Below the pieces are notes generated by a model, which made no database searches, was not told where the DNA came from, and was given only the letters and a program-made list of their open reading frames with translations. Below, piece after piece: positions 6,238 to 14,027 of a DNA stretch of 15,951 nucleotides; within the stretch, counting starts at the first letter, position 1, and each line of letters begins with the position of its first letter. The position numbers and the translations under genes are program-made. The DNA is taken from assembly GCA_025363505.1 (NCBI GenBank), contig JANYDV010000200.1, forward strand, positions 1-15,951, given 5' to 3'. The stretch is from Bacteroidota bacterium. GTDB taxonomy: Bacteria; Bacteroidota; Ignavibacteria; Palsa-1295.

Positions 6238-8400
6238 TCAGAACCGCACCGTCTCGCCGCTTGAAAGCGATTCGTGAATAGCAAAGGTCACCAGGGTTGT
6301 CGCAAGCATCGAATCAAATCCTATAGGCGACTCTGATCCGGTCTTTATCGCTGTAATAAATGCCTTGATCTCTTCGGGATGTCCTTTGCCTTGTGCTTTT
6401 TCGATATGCGGCTTGCTTGAGCCACGATAGAATTCCAGCTCGGTAAAATTTTTCATGATGGCTGTTCGCCCGCCTGAGAACACTTGTATCTCTTCTTTGG
6501 GAAGCGTCTTATCTCCGTTTGCAATATAGAGGATCGTGGCAATCGAGCCGTCTTCATAATCAACGGTAATCGAAACGGTATCGTGGTCGATGCTATCAGC
6601 ACGCCCTGTCGAAATCTGTTTAGCAACGACTGATCTCGGCATACTATCATTTGCAAAATATGCAGCAGTATCAATAAAGTGGCACACTTCACCGATCATA
6701 CGCCCGCCACCAATCTCCGGGTCCTGTACCCAGTTCGATGCAGGAACGGCGCCGGCATTCACACGATAGACAATCAGTTTTGGTTCATGCGGCTCACCAA
6801 AGAGTTCTTTTGTTTTTACAACCAATGGAGAGAACCGACGATTAAAGCCAATCAAAAACTTCGCACCGTTTTTCTGTAAATTTTTTTCAAATGCTTGCGC
6901 AACACTCATTGCTCCTTGCAAATCCAATGCCATCGGTTTTTCGCAAAAAACATTTTTTCCTGCTTCGAGCGCTTTTGTTATTAGTTCGGAGTGATTGTTG
7001 TGTCTGGTTGCGATAAAGATGGTATTGATATCCGATGAGGCAATAATCTCATTTGCACTGGTGGTCGCACGAACAAAACCAAATTTTGTTTTTGCTTCCT
7101 CACTTGATGCACCGCTCTCATTTGCGACAGCTATCAGCTTAGCTTGTTCTTTAAGTGTCGGCAATAAAAACCCTTGAGCAAAATTACCCGCGCCGATAAA
7201 ACCAATAGTCGGTTCTTGCGAAGAGACTACAGGCTGTTGTCCGACATTTTTAATGCTTACTTTCGTTGTATCGTCTTGTGGATAGGTAAGTACAATGCCG
7301 AGATAACGCTCTTTGATCTCTCCGGCAATCATATCATACGCCCGTTGTGCATCGGTAATCGGGAGAACGTGTGTCGTGAGCTTTGACGGATCAATTTGCT
7401 TTGCGCCAAGCATACGAACAAACTCTTGCATATTTCTCCGTTCGGTCCAACGGACATATCCTATCGGATAATCAATCCCTTTTTCTTCGTAATTATTATC
7501 GTAGCGACCGGGTCCGTATGAACGTGAAAGTCGGAAATCTAACTCTTTAAGAAAGAATGGATCGCGAGGAATGTCCATTTTTGTGACGCCAACCATCACA
7601 ATCCGACCACGATCACGGGCGACTTGCGCCGAAAGATCAATCGGGTCGTTCGAGCTTGTTGCAGCGGTGATGATTATCGCATCTGCTCCGTGTCCATTGG
7701 AAATGGCTCTGACTTTATTAACAAGGTTATCCTCATTTCGACTAAATGCAAATTGCGCATTATAGGTTGATGCAAGTTTAATATTATTGGCATCAAGATC
7801 GATACCAATGACAATGCACCCTGCAGAACGAGCAATCGCACAGGTGAGCTGTCCAACCAACCCCAATCCTATCACGACGACGACTTCGCCAAAAGTAAGT
7901 TCAGCCTGACGAACACCTTGCATTGCTATCGCACCAAGCGTGGTATAGCAAGCATCTTCATACGGAACATTCTCGGGTAGCTTTACACAGAGGTTGCGCA
8001 GTACACTTACTATTTCAGAATGATTTGCACCCTGTCCGCCGCAAGCGACACGGTCGCCGGGACGAAGATCATCGACATCTTCGCTCACTGCAATCACCTC
8101 GCCCGCACAAGAGTAGCCCATCGGTTTTTGGGTATCAAGTTTATTACGAACGCGATGATACGTTGCCCAAAAGCCTTGTTGTTTTACTTCAGCAATTACT
8201 TTTTTTACATCATCAGGTCTCGAGCGAGCTTTTTCGAGCAGAGATGCGCGGGCAAGATCAACCGACATTTTTTCAGTACCGGCAGATATGACACTTGCGT
8301 GCACACGCACAATCACACCGGAGCGTTTTGGTGCTTCAGGTGCATGAACATCGGTTACAGTGATAGCGCCGGAGCGCAGTGATTGCAGTAATTGCTTCAA
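6238..8400 (-). CDS. Bi-domain oxidoreductase: MDR dehydrogenase fused to Gfo/Idh/MocA
   Basis: The protein has 720 aa. Residues 1-375 are a medium-chain dehydrogenase/reductase with nucleotide-binding GLGLVGQ (178-184). Residues 397-720 are a Gfo/Idh/MocA oxidoreductase with GFIGAGNFAQG (400-410), the hallmark EKP with its catalytic Lys (487-489) and GEVCHFID (570-577). This fusion is known, usually near surface-glycan genes, and is thought to act on sugars or sugar nucleotides using NAD(P); its exact substrate is unresolved. In the MDR half the usual zinc ligands are not seen: the Cys position reads SAGTE (39-43), the GHE position reads GYSCAGE (95-101), and the four-Cys structural loop is absent. 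That half is therefore probably zinc-independent. The ATG at 8400 has no clear Shine-Dalgarno. The gene lies downstream of uxs and ugd on the same strand, but a terminator at 8484-8514 intervenes, so it likely has its own promoter in 8401-8483. Confidence 0.9.
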   Translation of the reverse strand: MKQLLQSLRSGAITVTDVHAPEAPKRSGVIVRVHASVISAGTEKMSVDLARASLLEKARSRPDDVKKVIAEVKQQGFWATYHRVRNKLDTQKPMGYSCAGEVIAVSEDVDDLRPGDRVACGGQGANHSEIVSVLRNLCVKLPENVPYEDACYTTLGAIAMQGVRQAELTFGEVVVVIGLGLVGQLTCAIARSAGCIVIGIDLDANNIKLASTYNAQFAFSRNEDNLVNKVRAISNGHGADAIIITAATSSNDPIDLSAQVARDRGRIVMVGVTKMDIPRDPFFLKELDFRLSRSYGPGRYDNNYEEKGIDYPIGYVRWTERRNMQEFVRMLGAKQIDPSKLTTHVLPITDAQRAYDMIAGEIKERYLGIVLTYPQDDTTKVSIKNVGQQPVVSSQEPTIGFIGAGNFAQGFLLPTLKEQAKLIAVANESGASSEEAKTKFGFVRATTSANEIIASSDINTIFIATRHNNHSELITKALEAGKNVFCEKPMALDLQGAMSVAQAFEKNLQKNGAKFLIGFNRRFSPLVVKTKELFGEPHEPKLIVYRVNAGAVPASNWVQDPEIGGGRMIGEVCHFIDTAAYFANDSMPRSVVAKQISTGRADSIDHDTVSITVDYEDGSIATILYIANGDKTLPKEEIQVFSGGRTAIMKNFTELEFYRGSSKPHIEKAQGKGHPEEIKAFITAIKTGSESPIGFDSMLATTLVTFAIHESLSSGETVRF

Positions 8401-8483
8401 ATTATTGGCTGTGTGAAGAGTCTTTTCTAACGGATAGAATCGGAATTTGATTCGTAATTAGAGAATGTAACCAATTTCACCAA

Positions 8484-8514
8484 TAAAAAAGCCCCGACAT
8501 TGCTGTCGAGGCTT
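8484..8514 (-). terminator. Intrinsic terminator, minus strand
   Basis: On the minus strand, AAGCCTCGACA and its partner form an 11-bp stem with one mismatch (8489-8499 with 8504-8514), a 4-nt loop and a run of six Ts followed by ATT. On the plus strand no T run follows. It lies about 250 nt past the uxs stop and 45 nt past the small ORF, which makes the small ORF region a discrete transcribed unit. Confidence 0.82.
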
Positions 8515-8559
8515 CTGTACCCTTATGAGATACCATTCATCCCTTTTTTGTGACCAAAA

Positions 8560-8646
8560 CTATTGCTTTGATTCGCTTAACGCTCCAGAAGTTTGTGTTC
8601 TCAAGTCGCTGGCACTATAAGTGTCGAACAGTAAAGAATTTTTCAA
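8560..8646 (-). CDS. Possible 28-codon small protein or leader ORF with consensus Shine-Dalgarno
   Basis: The ORF lies in the 364-bp gap between uxs and the bi-domain oxidoreductase. On the minus strand a full AAGGAGG (8661-8655) is followed by 8 nt and TTG (8646-8644). The frame then runs 28 codons to TAG at 8562-8560. The peptide begins MKNSLLFDTYSASD and is rich in Ser and Thr, with no membrane segment and no family I recognise. An intrinsic terminator follows 45 nt later. The Shine-Dalgarno is the best in the window, whereas the adjacent genes have none. Alternatives are a regulatory leader peptide, a small RNA with a chance ORF, or decay of a longer gene. No promoter could be fixed. An overlapping 66-codon plus-strand frame at 8550-8750 has no ribosome-binding site and was not called. 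Confidence 0.35.
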   Translation of the reverse strand: MKNSLLFDTYSASDLRTQTSGALSESKQ

Positions 8647-8654
8647 AGTCTTAT

Positions 8655-8661
8655 CCTCCTT
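8655..8661 (-). promoter_or_regulatory. Consensus Shine-Dalgarno AAGGAGG for the small ORF
   Basis: AAGGAGG is a full anti-Shine-Dalgarno match, spaced 8 nt from a TTG codon that opens the 28-codon ORF. It decides the choice of TTG as start. It stands out because uxs, ugd and the oxidoreductase gene have AT-rich leaders lacking any such element. Confidence 0.45.
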
Positions 8662-8764
8662 ATACAAGAAAGAATAATATATGGATGTTTAAAGTTGGAA
8701 ATCCACTATCGCCTACTATTGCAAGTGAGAATGATAGAATGGTAAACTAAACGTTTATAGTTTT

Positions 8765-9712
8765 TTATAGGAGATCTTGAGTTGCTTTTCTAAAATATTC
8801 GATCGTTTTCTCTAACCCGACTTTTCGGTCGATTGTCGGCTTCCAATCTAAGAGGCTTTTGGCGAGAGTTATATCAGGTTGTCTAACTTGAGGGTCATCT
8901 TGAGGAAGCGGCATAAAGACTATTTCGCTTGTCGATTCGGGTATCATTGCCTTTATTTCTTTCGCGAGTTCGAGCATTGTTACTTCGTCGGGATTGCCGA
9001 TGTTCACGGGATTATGATAGTCACTCATCAATAAGCGATAGATACCTTCGACAAGATCGCTGACATAACACACACTTCTGGTTTGCTCGCCACTGCCGAA
9101 AACCGTGATCGGCTCATTGCGAAGTGCTTGGGTGACAAACGCGGGGATGGCGCGACCATCTTGAATGCGCATTCTTTCGCCGTAAGTGTTGAATATTCTA
9201 ATAATTCGTGTATCAACTTGGTGATACCGGTGATAGGCCATAGTCAGTGCTTCGGCAAAACGTTTTGCTTCGTCATAGACACCACGAATGCCGATAGGAT
9301 TCACATTGCCCCAATAAGTCTCAGGTTGCGGATGAATAGCAGGGTCGCCGTAGGTCTCGCTGGTCGAAGCCAAGAGAAGGCGGGCATTCTTTGCCTTGGC
9401 AAGTCCGAGTGCCTTGTGCGTACCGATAGAGCCAACCTTGAGGGTCTGGATAGGCAACTTGAGATAGTCGATCGGAGATGCGGGAGATGCAAAATGAAGA
9501 ATGTAATCGAGTTTGCCTTCGATATGAATATAATTGGTGACATCATAATGCACAAACGAAAAATTCGATTGTGCCATGAGATGAGCAATATTATCTGCAC
9601 TTCCGGTGACAAGATTATCCATACAAATTACCTCGTGCCCTTCGGCGACAAAGCGTTCACACAGATGACTTCCGAGAAATCCGGCTCCGCCGGTAATAAG
9701 TGTACGTGGCAT
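8765..9712 (-). CDS. uxs: UDP-glucuronate decarboxylase (UDP-xylose synthase)
   Basis: The 315-aa protein is an extended short-chain dehydrogenase, close to the usual length of about 310 for the cytosolic bacterial enzyme. The NAD-binding motif is GGAGFLG (8-14). The active site has the STSETYG segment (117-122) with its Ser/Thr and YxxxK as Tyr146 and Lys150. The region HPQPETYWGNVNPIGIRG before the catalytic Tyr is typical of UDP-xylose synthase rather than of UDP-galactose epimerase. It converts UDP-glucuronate to UDP-xylose and CO2 with bound NAD. It directly follows UDP-glucose dehydrogenase on the same strand (87-bp gap), which makes its substrate, so the two are probably one operon supplying surface-polysaccharide synthesis. 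ATG 9712 has a T-rich leader with no Shine-Dalgarno, common in Bacteroidota. An antisense 217-codon frame in this region is a shadow. Confidence 0.93.
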   Translation of the reverse strand: MPRTLITGGAGFLGSHLCERFVAEGHEVICMDNLVTGSADNIAHLMAQSNFSFVHYDVTNYIHIEGKLDYILHFASPASPIDYLKLPIQTLKVGSIGTHKALGLAKAKNARLLLASTSETYGDPAIHPQPETYWGNVNPIGIRGVYDEAKRFAEALTMAYHRYHQVDTRIIRIFNTYGERMRIQDGRAIPAFVTQALRNEPITVFGSGEQTRSVCYVSDLVEGIYRLLMSDYHNPVNIGNPDEVTMLELAKEIKAMIPESTSEIVFMPLPQDDPQVRQPDITLAKSLLDWKPTIDRKVGLEKTIEYFRKATQDLL

Positions 9713-9799
9713 GCAATTAAAAAAAGTGAGATATGAGATTAATCGTGATTGCTACTTCTTACAGGTACTGGTTATAAATTTTTCGGCTGACGAAGAATA

Positions 9800-11107
9800 T
9801 TATCGTCTTCCAATTCCGTAATACATTAGTCCGTGCTCTTTAATTTTTTCCGGATCGTAGATATTTCGTCCGTCAAAAATGACTTTATCTTTAAGTGAAA
9901 GAGCAAGCGCCGTAAAATCCGGATTGCGGAATTCATTCCATTCGGTTACGACAATCAATGCATCAGCACCTTCTAGTGCATTTGTATTTCTTCGGCGATA
10001 GCGGAGTTGATCGTTCTCCGGTAATACTTTCATTACTGCCTCTATCGCTACAGGATCGCTTGCTTGTACGTTTGCTCCGTGTGCCATTAATGCCGTAATA
10101 ATCTCAATCGCCGGTGCTTCGCGTATGTCATCGGTTTTCGGTTTGAAGGATAAACCCCACAACGCAAAAGTCTTTCCTGAAATATTTCCTCGGTAGTGTT
10201 CAAGAATTTTTTGTACCAGAATTTTTTTCTGAAGAATATTTACCTCCTGAACCGATTTTAATATTTTAAAATCGTAATCATAATCCTGAGCCGTTTTCAC
10301 AATAGCGCTGACATCTTTTGGAAAACAACTGCCGCCGTATCCAACTCCCGGAAAAAGAAATTGCGGACCGATACGCGCATCAGAACCGATACCTTTACGC
10401 ACTTTATCAACATCTGCACCCACCCGATCACAAATATTTGCAATTTCATTCATAAATGAAATACGCACTGCCAGCATTGCGTTGGCGGCATACTTCGTAA
10501 GCTCCGCACTTTTTTCGTCCATGACATAAATCGGGTTTCCGGTGCGGACGAAAGGCTCATAAAGTTCTTGCATTATTTCGATCGCTGTTTCGCTCGAGGA
10601 GCCGATCACGATGCGGTCGGGCTTCATAAAATCTTGAACCGCTGCTCCTTCTTTCAAAAATTCAGGATTGGAGACTACCTCGATGGGGATCTTGGTGTGT
10701 TCTTTAAAAATATTTTTTACTTTTTCTGCCGTTCCCACAGGCACTGTTGATTTATTAACGATCACGATCGGCTCGGTAATAAGCTTGGCTATAATTTCAG
10801 CGCATTGCATAATCCTCGAAAGATCGGCTGAACCATCATCACCTTGTGGAGTTGGTAGTGCAAAGAAGATGACTTTCGCATTAGCAACGGCTTCTTCGTA
10901 ACTATTAGTAAAACTCAAACGCCCTTCGGTCGTGTTGAACCGTACCATTTCTTCAAGACTTGGTTCATAAATCGGAATCTCGCCTTTGCGAAGCATTTCG
11001 ATCTTTTCTTGCACGATGTCCATACACATCACTGTATGCCCGGTTTCTGCAAGACCTGCGCCGGTGACTAACCCTACATATCCTGTACCGATGATGGATA
11101 TATTCAT
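9800..11107 (-). CDS. ugd: UDP-glucose 6-dehydrogenase
   Basis: The 435-aa protein, the usual family length, has the N-terminal NAD-binding motif GTGYVGLVTGAGLAE (7-21), the central ELTKYAANA with its conserved Lys (205), the catalytic segment GVGYGGSCFPKD with Cys261, and the C-terminal WGLSFKPKTDDIREAP. It oxidises UDP-glucose to UDP-glucuronate with two NAD+. The product is the substrate of the next gene, so the pair makes UDP-xylose. The ATG at 11107 has no Shine-Dalgarno. An imperfect palindrome AACAAC-GA-GTTGTT lies at 11111-11124, only 3 nt before the start, and could be an operator or hairpin in the leader. The gene is the first of the minus-strand block and starts right at the candidate origin region. 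Confidence 0.96.
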   Translation of the reverse strand: MNISIIGTGYVGLVTGAGLAETGHTVMCMDIVQEKIEMLRKGEIPIYEPSLEEMVRFNTTEGRLSFTNSYEEAVANAKVIFFALPTPQGDDGSADLSRIMQCAEIIAKLITEPIVIVNKSTVPVGTAEKVKNIFKEHTKIPIEVVSNPEFLKEGAAVQDFMKPDRIVIGSSSETAIEIMQELYEPFVRTGNPIYVMDEKSAELTKYAANAMLAVRISFMNEIANICDRVGADVDKVRKGIGSDARIGPQFLFPGVGYGGSCFPKDVSAIVKTAQDYDYDFKILKSVQEVNILQKKILVQKILEHYRGNISGKTFALWGLSFKPKTDDIREAPAIEIITALMAHGANVQASDPVAIEAVMKVLPENDQLRYRRRNTNALEGADALIVVTEWNEFRNPDFTALALSLKDKVIFDGRNIYDPEKIKEHGLMYYGIGRR

Positions 11108-11473
11108 AGAAACAACGAGTTGTTAACGTATTCTTATTTATTATTCTTATTTAAAAAAGTTTAAAAAAAGAATAATACTTATTATAAAGGCTGTGGGTAT
11201 GTGTATAACGATGTGTATCCATCACCCACAGGGCGTAGTACCGCACTAAAGAAGTGATATAACAAGTTATGAAGGTATATGTTCACATGTGGATATACTA
11301 AACCCCATCCACATCCAAAGATATTATCTACACGTTATACAGTTATCATTTTTTTTACCAACATTCGCACACAATGATTCTGACAAGTTATCAATGAATT
11401 GATTTATCATAATACAGATGTTATCCATACGACAATGTCAAACTTGTGAAGAACCATCTATTTCTATACGACT
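11108..11473. other. Candidate chromosomal replication origin (oriC): AT-rich tract plus DnaA-box cluster
   Basis: This 366-bp gene-free region lies between divergent genes. The ugd-proximal 11127-11190 is almost entirely A/T. Next to it is a cluster of DnaA-box-like 9-mers (consensus TTATNCACA): TTATACACA on the minus strand at 11200-11208 (full match), and single-mismatch ATATCCACA (minus, 11288-11296), TTATCTACA (plus, 11324-11332) and TTATCCATA (plus, 11421-11429). Further two-mismatch sites occur at 11192-11200, 11212-11220, 11222-11230, 11305-11313 and 11335-11343. An AT-rich unwinding element beside several DnaA boxes is the classic origin layout. All genes from 3233 to 11107 point left and all from 11474 to 15617 point right, as expected for leading-strand genes flanking an origin. 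Against this, no dnaA, dnaN or other origin-linked gene is present, and weak boxes occur by chance in AT-rich DNA. It may also just hold the ugd promoter and the promoter of the rightward genes. Confidence 0.5.
11131..11153 (+). repeat. 13-bp-spaced direct repeat TTCTTATTTA in the AT-rich tract
   Basis: TTCTTATTTA occurs at 11131-11140 and again at 11144-11153, a period of 13 bp. Tandem AT-rich 13-mers are known in DNA-unwinding elements of origins such as that of E. coli. Here the repeat lies about 45 bp from the nearest DnaA-box-like site. The match in period may be chance in such low-complexity sequence. Confidence 0.5.
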
Positions 11474-11665
11474 ATGCGTTTACTGACGGCACATAAAATA
11501 TTAATCGGTTTTGCACTGGTGTTCTTTGCTTTCTTAGGAATCAAAGAATTAACACGCGAAAATGGCAATATGATACTTGGGATCGTGTCAATGATTGCCT
11601 CTATTGGAATAGGGTGGTACTTTGTATGGATACTCCGGGGCGGCTATATAAAAAATAACAAGTAA
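11474..11665 (+). CDS. Small two-helix membrane protein, function unknown
   Basis: The 63-aa protein has two predicted membrane helices, about residues 8-23 and 33-54, joined by a short charged loop (KELTREN, 24-30), with a basic C-terminal tail. I do not recognise a family. ATG 11474 has no clear Shine-Dalgarno, but the hydrophobic pattern and the position as the first rightward gene, 70 bp before the bacilliredoxin gene on the same strand, argue for a real gene. No terminator separates the two, so they may be cotranscribed. Confidence 0.6.
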   Translation: MRLLTAHKILIGFALVFFAFLGIKELTRENGNMILGIVSMIASIGIGWYFVWILRGGYIKNNK

Positions 11666-11735
11666 CAGCGGAGCACAAACACGTATACTACTGTTAGAAA
11701 AGCCATAACTTTGAAATAGGAAAGGAAAAATTGAT

Positions 11736-12143
11736 ATGTATGACCCGATCTTAGTGCAACCGTTTCGTGATGAAGTAACCTCGCTCGGAGCAAAAGAAGT
11801 GCGCACCGCTGAAGGTGTTGAAACTGAATTAAATGCACCCGGCACAGCCTTAGTCTTTATTAATTCTGTCTGTGGTTGCGCAGCCGGAGGTGCCCGACCG
11901 GCACTGAAAATGGCAATGCAGCACAGCAAAAAGCCGGATAAATTTGTTACCGCACTTGCCGGTAATGATAAGGAAGCCGTTGCTCGTGCCAGACAATTTT
12001 TTACAGGCTTTCCGCCGTCATCGCCACAAATGGCAATTTTGCGAGATGGTAAGTTGGTCTGGATGCTCGAGCGCTGGCAGATTGAGGGCAAAGCCCCTGA
12101 GACAATAGCTCAAGACATTGTGAGGGCGTTCGACGCCTTGTAA
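11736..12143 (+). CDS. BrxA/BrxB-family bacilliredoxin
   Basis: The 135-aa protein, the usual length, has a thioredoxin-like fold with the family signature NSVCGCAAGGARPA; the redox cysteines are Cys46 and Cys48 in a CGC motif. It starts MYDPILVQPFRDE, as typical of this family (former YphP/YqiW). In Firmicutes these proteins remove bacillithiol from mixed disulfides; several Bacteroidota-group bacteria also make bacillithiol, so a similar role in thiol redox repair is likely but inferred. It is cytoplasmic. GGAAAGGA upstream of ATG 11736 gives a reasonable ribosome-binding site. A strong terminator follows 27 bp after the stop. Confidence 0.93.
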   Translation: MYDPILVQPFRDEVTSLGAKEVRTAEGVETELNAPGTALVFINSVCGCAAGGARPALKMAMQHSKKPDKFVTALAGNDKEAVARARQFFTGFPPSSPQMAILRDGKLVWMLERWQIEGKAPETIAQDIVRAFDAL

Positions 12144-12169
12144 TCGCTTTGAATATATAGATATGATCG

Positions 12170-12205
12170 AAATTCCGCGATTTACGAAGATCGCGGAATT
12201 TTTTT
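12170..12205 (+). terminator. Strong intrinsic terminator after the bacilliredoxin gene
   Basis: AAATTCCGCGAT (12170-12181) pairs perfectly with ATCGCGGAATTT (12190-12201), giving a 12-bp stem with an 8-nt loop, followed by a T run to 12205. It ends the bacilliredoxin transcript, so rpoN downstream needs its own promoter, which must lie in 12206-12271. Confidence 0.92.
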
Positions 12206-12271
12206 GCCTTATTTTTCTATTAACATTGGTACGATTTTTGCTTAACAGACAAAAGAAGGGTAGTATAGAGA

Positions 12272-13813
12272 ATGCTCCAATTGCGCCAACGTCAGGGTAT
12301 GCACCAACGGCTCACGCCGGTGCAGGTGCAATACTTAAAGTTGTTGCAACTTCCATCGGCTCAGCTCGAAGAGCGTATCAAAGAAGAGCTGGAAGAAAAT
12401 CCGATGCTCGAAGAAGTACCTGAAGATGAGCTTCCCGAAGATACCCTTGCTGCTTCGATCGAAACAAGTATTATTGCCACAACTCCTGCCGAAGATCGAA
12501 GCGACCGGATCGAACAGCAGCAACAGCAAACCGCCGATACTTCGGATAATGATAAAGACAACGACTACTCGCTCGAAGATTTTATGAACGATGAGCTCGA
12601 AGGCTTTAAAGCACCGAGACTCAGAAACAATGATGACGAAGAACGAGAAGATCGCGGACAAGCTGCCGAAGAAACGCTGACAGAATCTCTCAACACCCAA
12701 CTTTCGCTACTCGAACTCCCGGGGAAGCTCCGTGTTCTTGCCGAAGAGATAATCGGCTCACTCGATGAGAATGGGTATTTGGGTGTTCCGCTTGATCAAG
12801 TGGTGCAGGACACCACAGTTTATTATGGCGAAGAATATTCTATCGCTGAATCGGAAAAATTACTCCGTCGGATTCAGCATCTCGATCCTATCGGTATTGC
12901 ATCGCGCAATTTGCAAGAATGTTTGATCGTGCAACTTGAGGTGATGACCGAACAGCATCCGGCGAAACATCTTGCATTGGACATTCTTCGAGATCATTTT
13001 GACCTCTTTATAAAAAAGAATTATCAGATCCTTGCAAAAAAACTTCGACTACAACTTTCCGAACTGAAACCGGCACTCGATCTTATTCAACACCTCAATC
13101 CAAAGCCCGGTGCACCCTCAGCGACTTCTGTTGAAAGTCGTCGCTATATCACACCGGATTTTTATATCGAAAAAACACCTGACTCAAAAGAGTTTATCAT
13201 CACCCTCAATGAACGTGGCGTACCTTCAATCAGGATTAATGCGGCATATAAAGAGCTGACGAAGAAAAATAAAACCTCTGTCGGACGACCACTTTCTGAC
13301 GATGCACGAGAATTTATTAATAAAAAATTCGAGTCGGCAAAAGCATTTGTGCTCGCTTATTATCAACGCCGTAAAACATTACTTGCGGTAATGCAGACGA
13401 TCGTTGCAAAGCAGGAAGAGTTTTTTATCAAAGGCGAAAAATATCTCAAACCCCTGATCTATAAAAATATTGCCGAAGAAATCTCGATGGATATTTCGAC
13501 GATCTGTCGGGTCGTTAACGGTAAATATTGTCAGTGTGATTTTGGTGTGTATGAATTAAAATACTTTTTTAGCGAGTCCATTCCTCTTGGCGGTGACGGT
13601 GCGGATGTTGAAGCAGAGCTTGTCTCGAACAAAGTCGTCAAAGGGCGTATCAAAGAAATGATACACGGCGAAGACCCAATGAAACCTCTTACCGACGACC
13701 AACTCGCCGATATGCTTCACGCCGATGGCTATGACTTAGCGCGTCGCACGGTGGCTAAATACCGCGAACAAATGAACATCCCGGTAGCAAGAATGCGCAA
13801 ACGGATCATCTAA
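12272..13813 (+). CDS. rpoN: RNA polymerase sigma-54 factor
   Basis: The 513-aa protein has all sigma-54 regions. Region I (1-48) is Gln/Leu-rich (GMHQRLTPVQVQYLKLLQLP) and is needed for activator response. A long acidic and Gln-rich region II linker spans 48-132. The core-binding region covers about 135-340. The helix-turn-helix that contacts the -12 element is near 399-436 (EEISMDISTICRVVNGKY, ELKYFFSES). The RpoN box ARRTVAKYRE is at about 490-499. It directs transcription from -24/-12 promoters with AAA+ activators; no activator gene is in the window. Where many proteobacterial members have TPRG after the HTH, this one reads CDFG, which fits the FG-type sequence I associate with Bacteroidota members. 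The start ATG 12272 has AGAAGGG about 11 nt upstream and gives the expected N-terminus. A shared operon with neighbours is unlikely because a terminator precedes it. Confidence 0.97.
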   Translation: MLQLRQRQGMHQRLTPVQVQYLKLLQLPSAQLEERIKEELEENPMLEEVPEDELPEDTLAASIETSIIATTPAEDRSDRIEQQQQQTADTSDNDKDNDYSLEDFMNDELEGFKAPRLRNNDDEEREDRGQAAEETLTESLNTQLSLLELPGKLRVLAEEIIGSLDENGYLGVPLDQVVQDTTVYYGEEYSIAESEKLLRRIQHLDPIGIASRNLQECLIVQLEVMTEQHPAKHLALDILRDHFDLFIKKNYQILAKKLRLQLSELKPALDLIQHLNPKPGAPSATSVESRRYITPDFYIEKTPDSKEFIITLNERGVPSIRINAAYKELTKKNKTSVGRPLSDDAREFINKKFESAKAFVLAYYQRRKTLLAVMQTIVAKQEEFFIKGEKYLKPLIYKNIAEEISMDISTICRVVNGKYCQCDFGVYELKYFFSESIPLGGDGADVEAELVSNKVVKGRIKEMIHGEDPMKPLTDDQLADMLHADGYDLARRTVAKYREQMNIPVARMRKRII

Positions 13814-14027
13814 GCGATGTTTTTTGGAAAGTAAAACAGACAAATGCCACGCTTTTCTCATTTTCAGCTCTTTGTTTTTTTCTTATTTGGGGGTACGTTT
13901 TAATAATACCATCTTCATTCATTTGTATATTCCGAAGAAAATATAGTTAAGAGTATCTTGTAAGTTGCATAATTAGAACTACTCACTAATTGCTTATTGT
14001 TATTAAAAACATTACAAAAATTGGCAG

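Noticed and set aside
8401..8460. tRNA-like T-arm GGAATTTGATTC
   Set aside because: No acceptor stem, anticodon arm or D arm can be built around it; no tRNA was found anywhere in the gaps.
8605..8630. Sigma-54 type -24/-12 promoter (TGGCAC) given the nearby rpoN
   Set aside because: The GC dinucleotide required about 10 nt after GG is absent, and other TGGCAC sites (e.g. near 816) also lack it.
8550..8750. 66-codon plus-strand frame between uxs and the oxidoreductase gene
   Set aside because: No Shine-Dalgarno, and it is antisense to the better-supported small ORF unit.
9083..9736. 217-codon plus-strand frame antisense to uxs
   Set aside because: It lies opposite a well-supported enzyme with intact catalytic motifs; the composition is that of a shadow frame.
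12163..12423. 86-codon frame overlapping the terminator and the rpoN start
   Set aside because: It runs through a perfect intrinsic terminator hairpin and then out of frame into sigma-54 region I.
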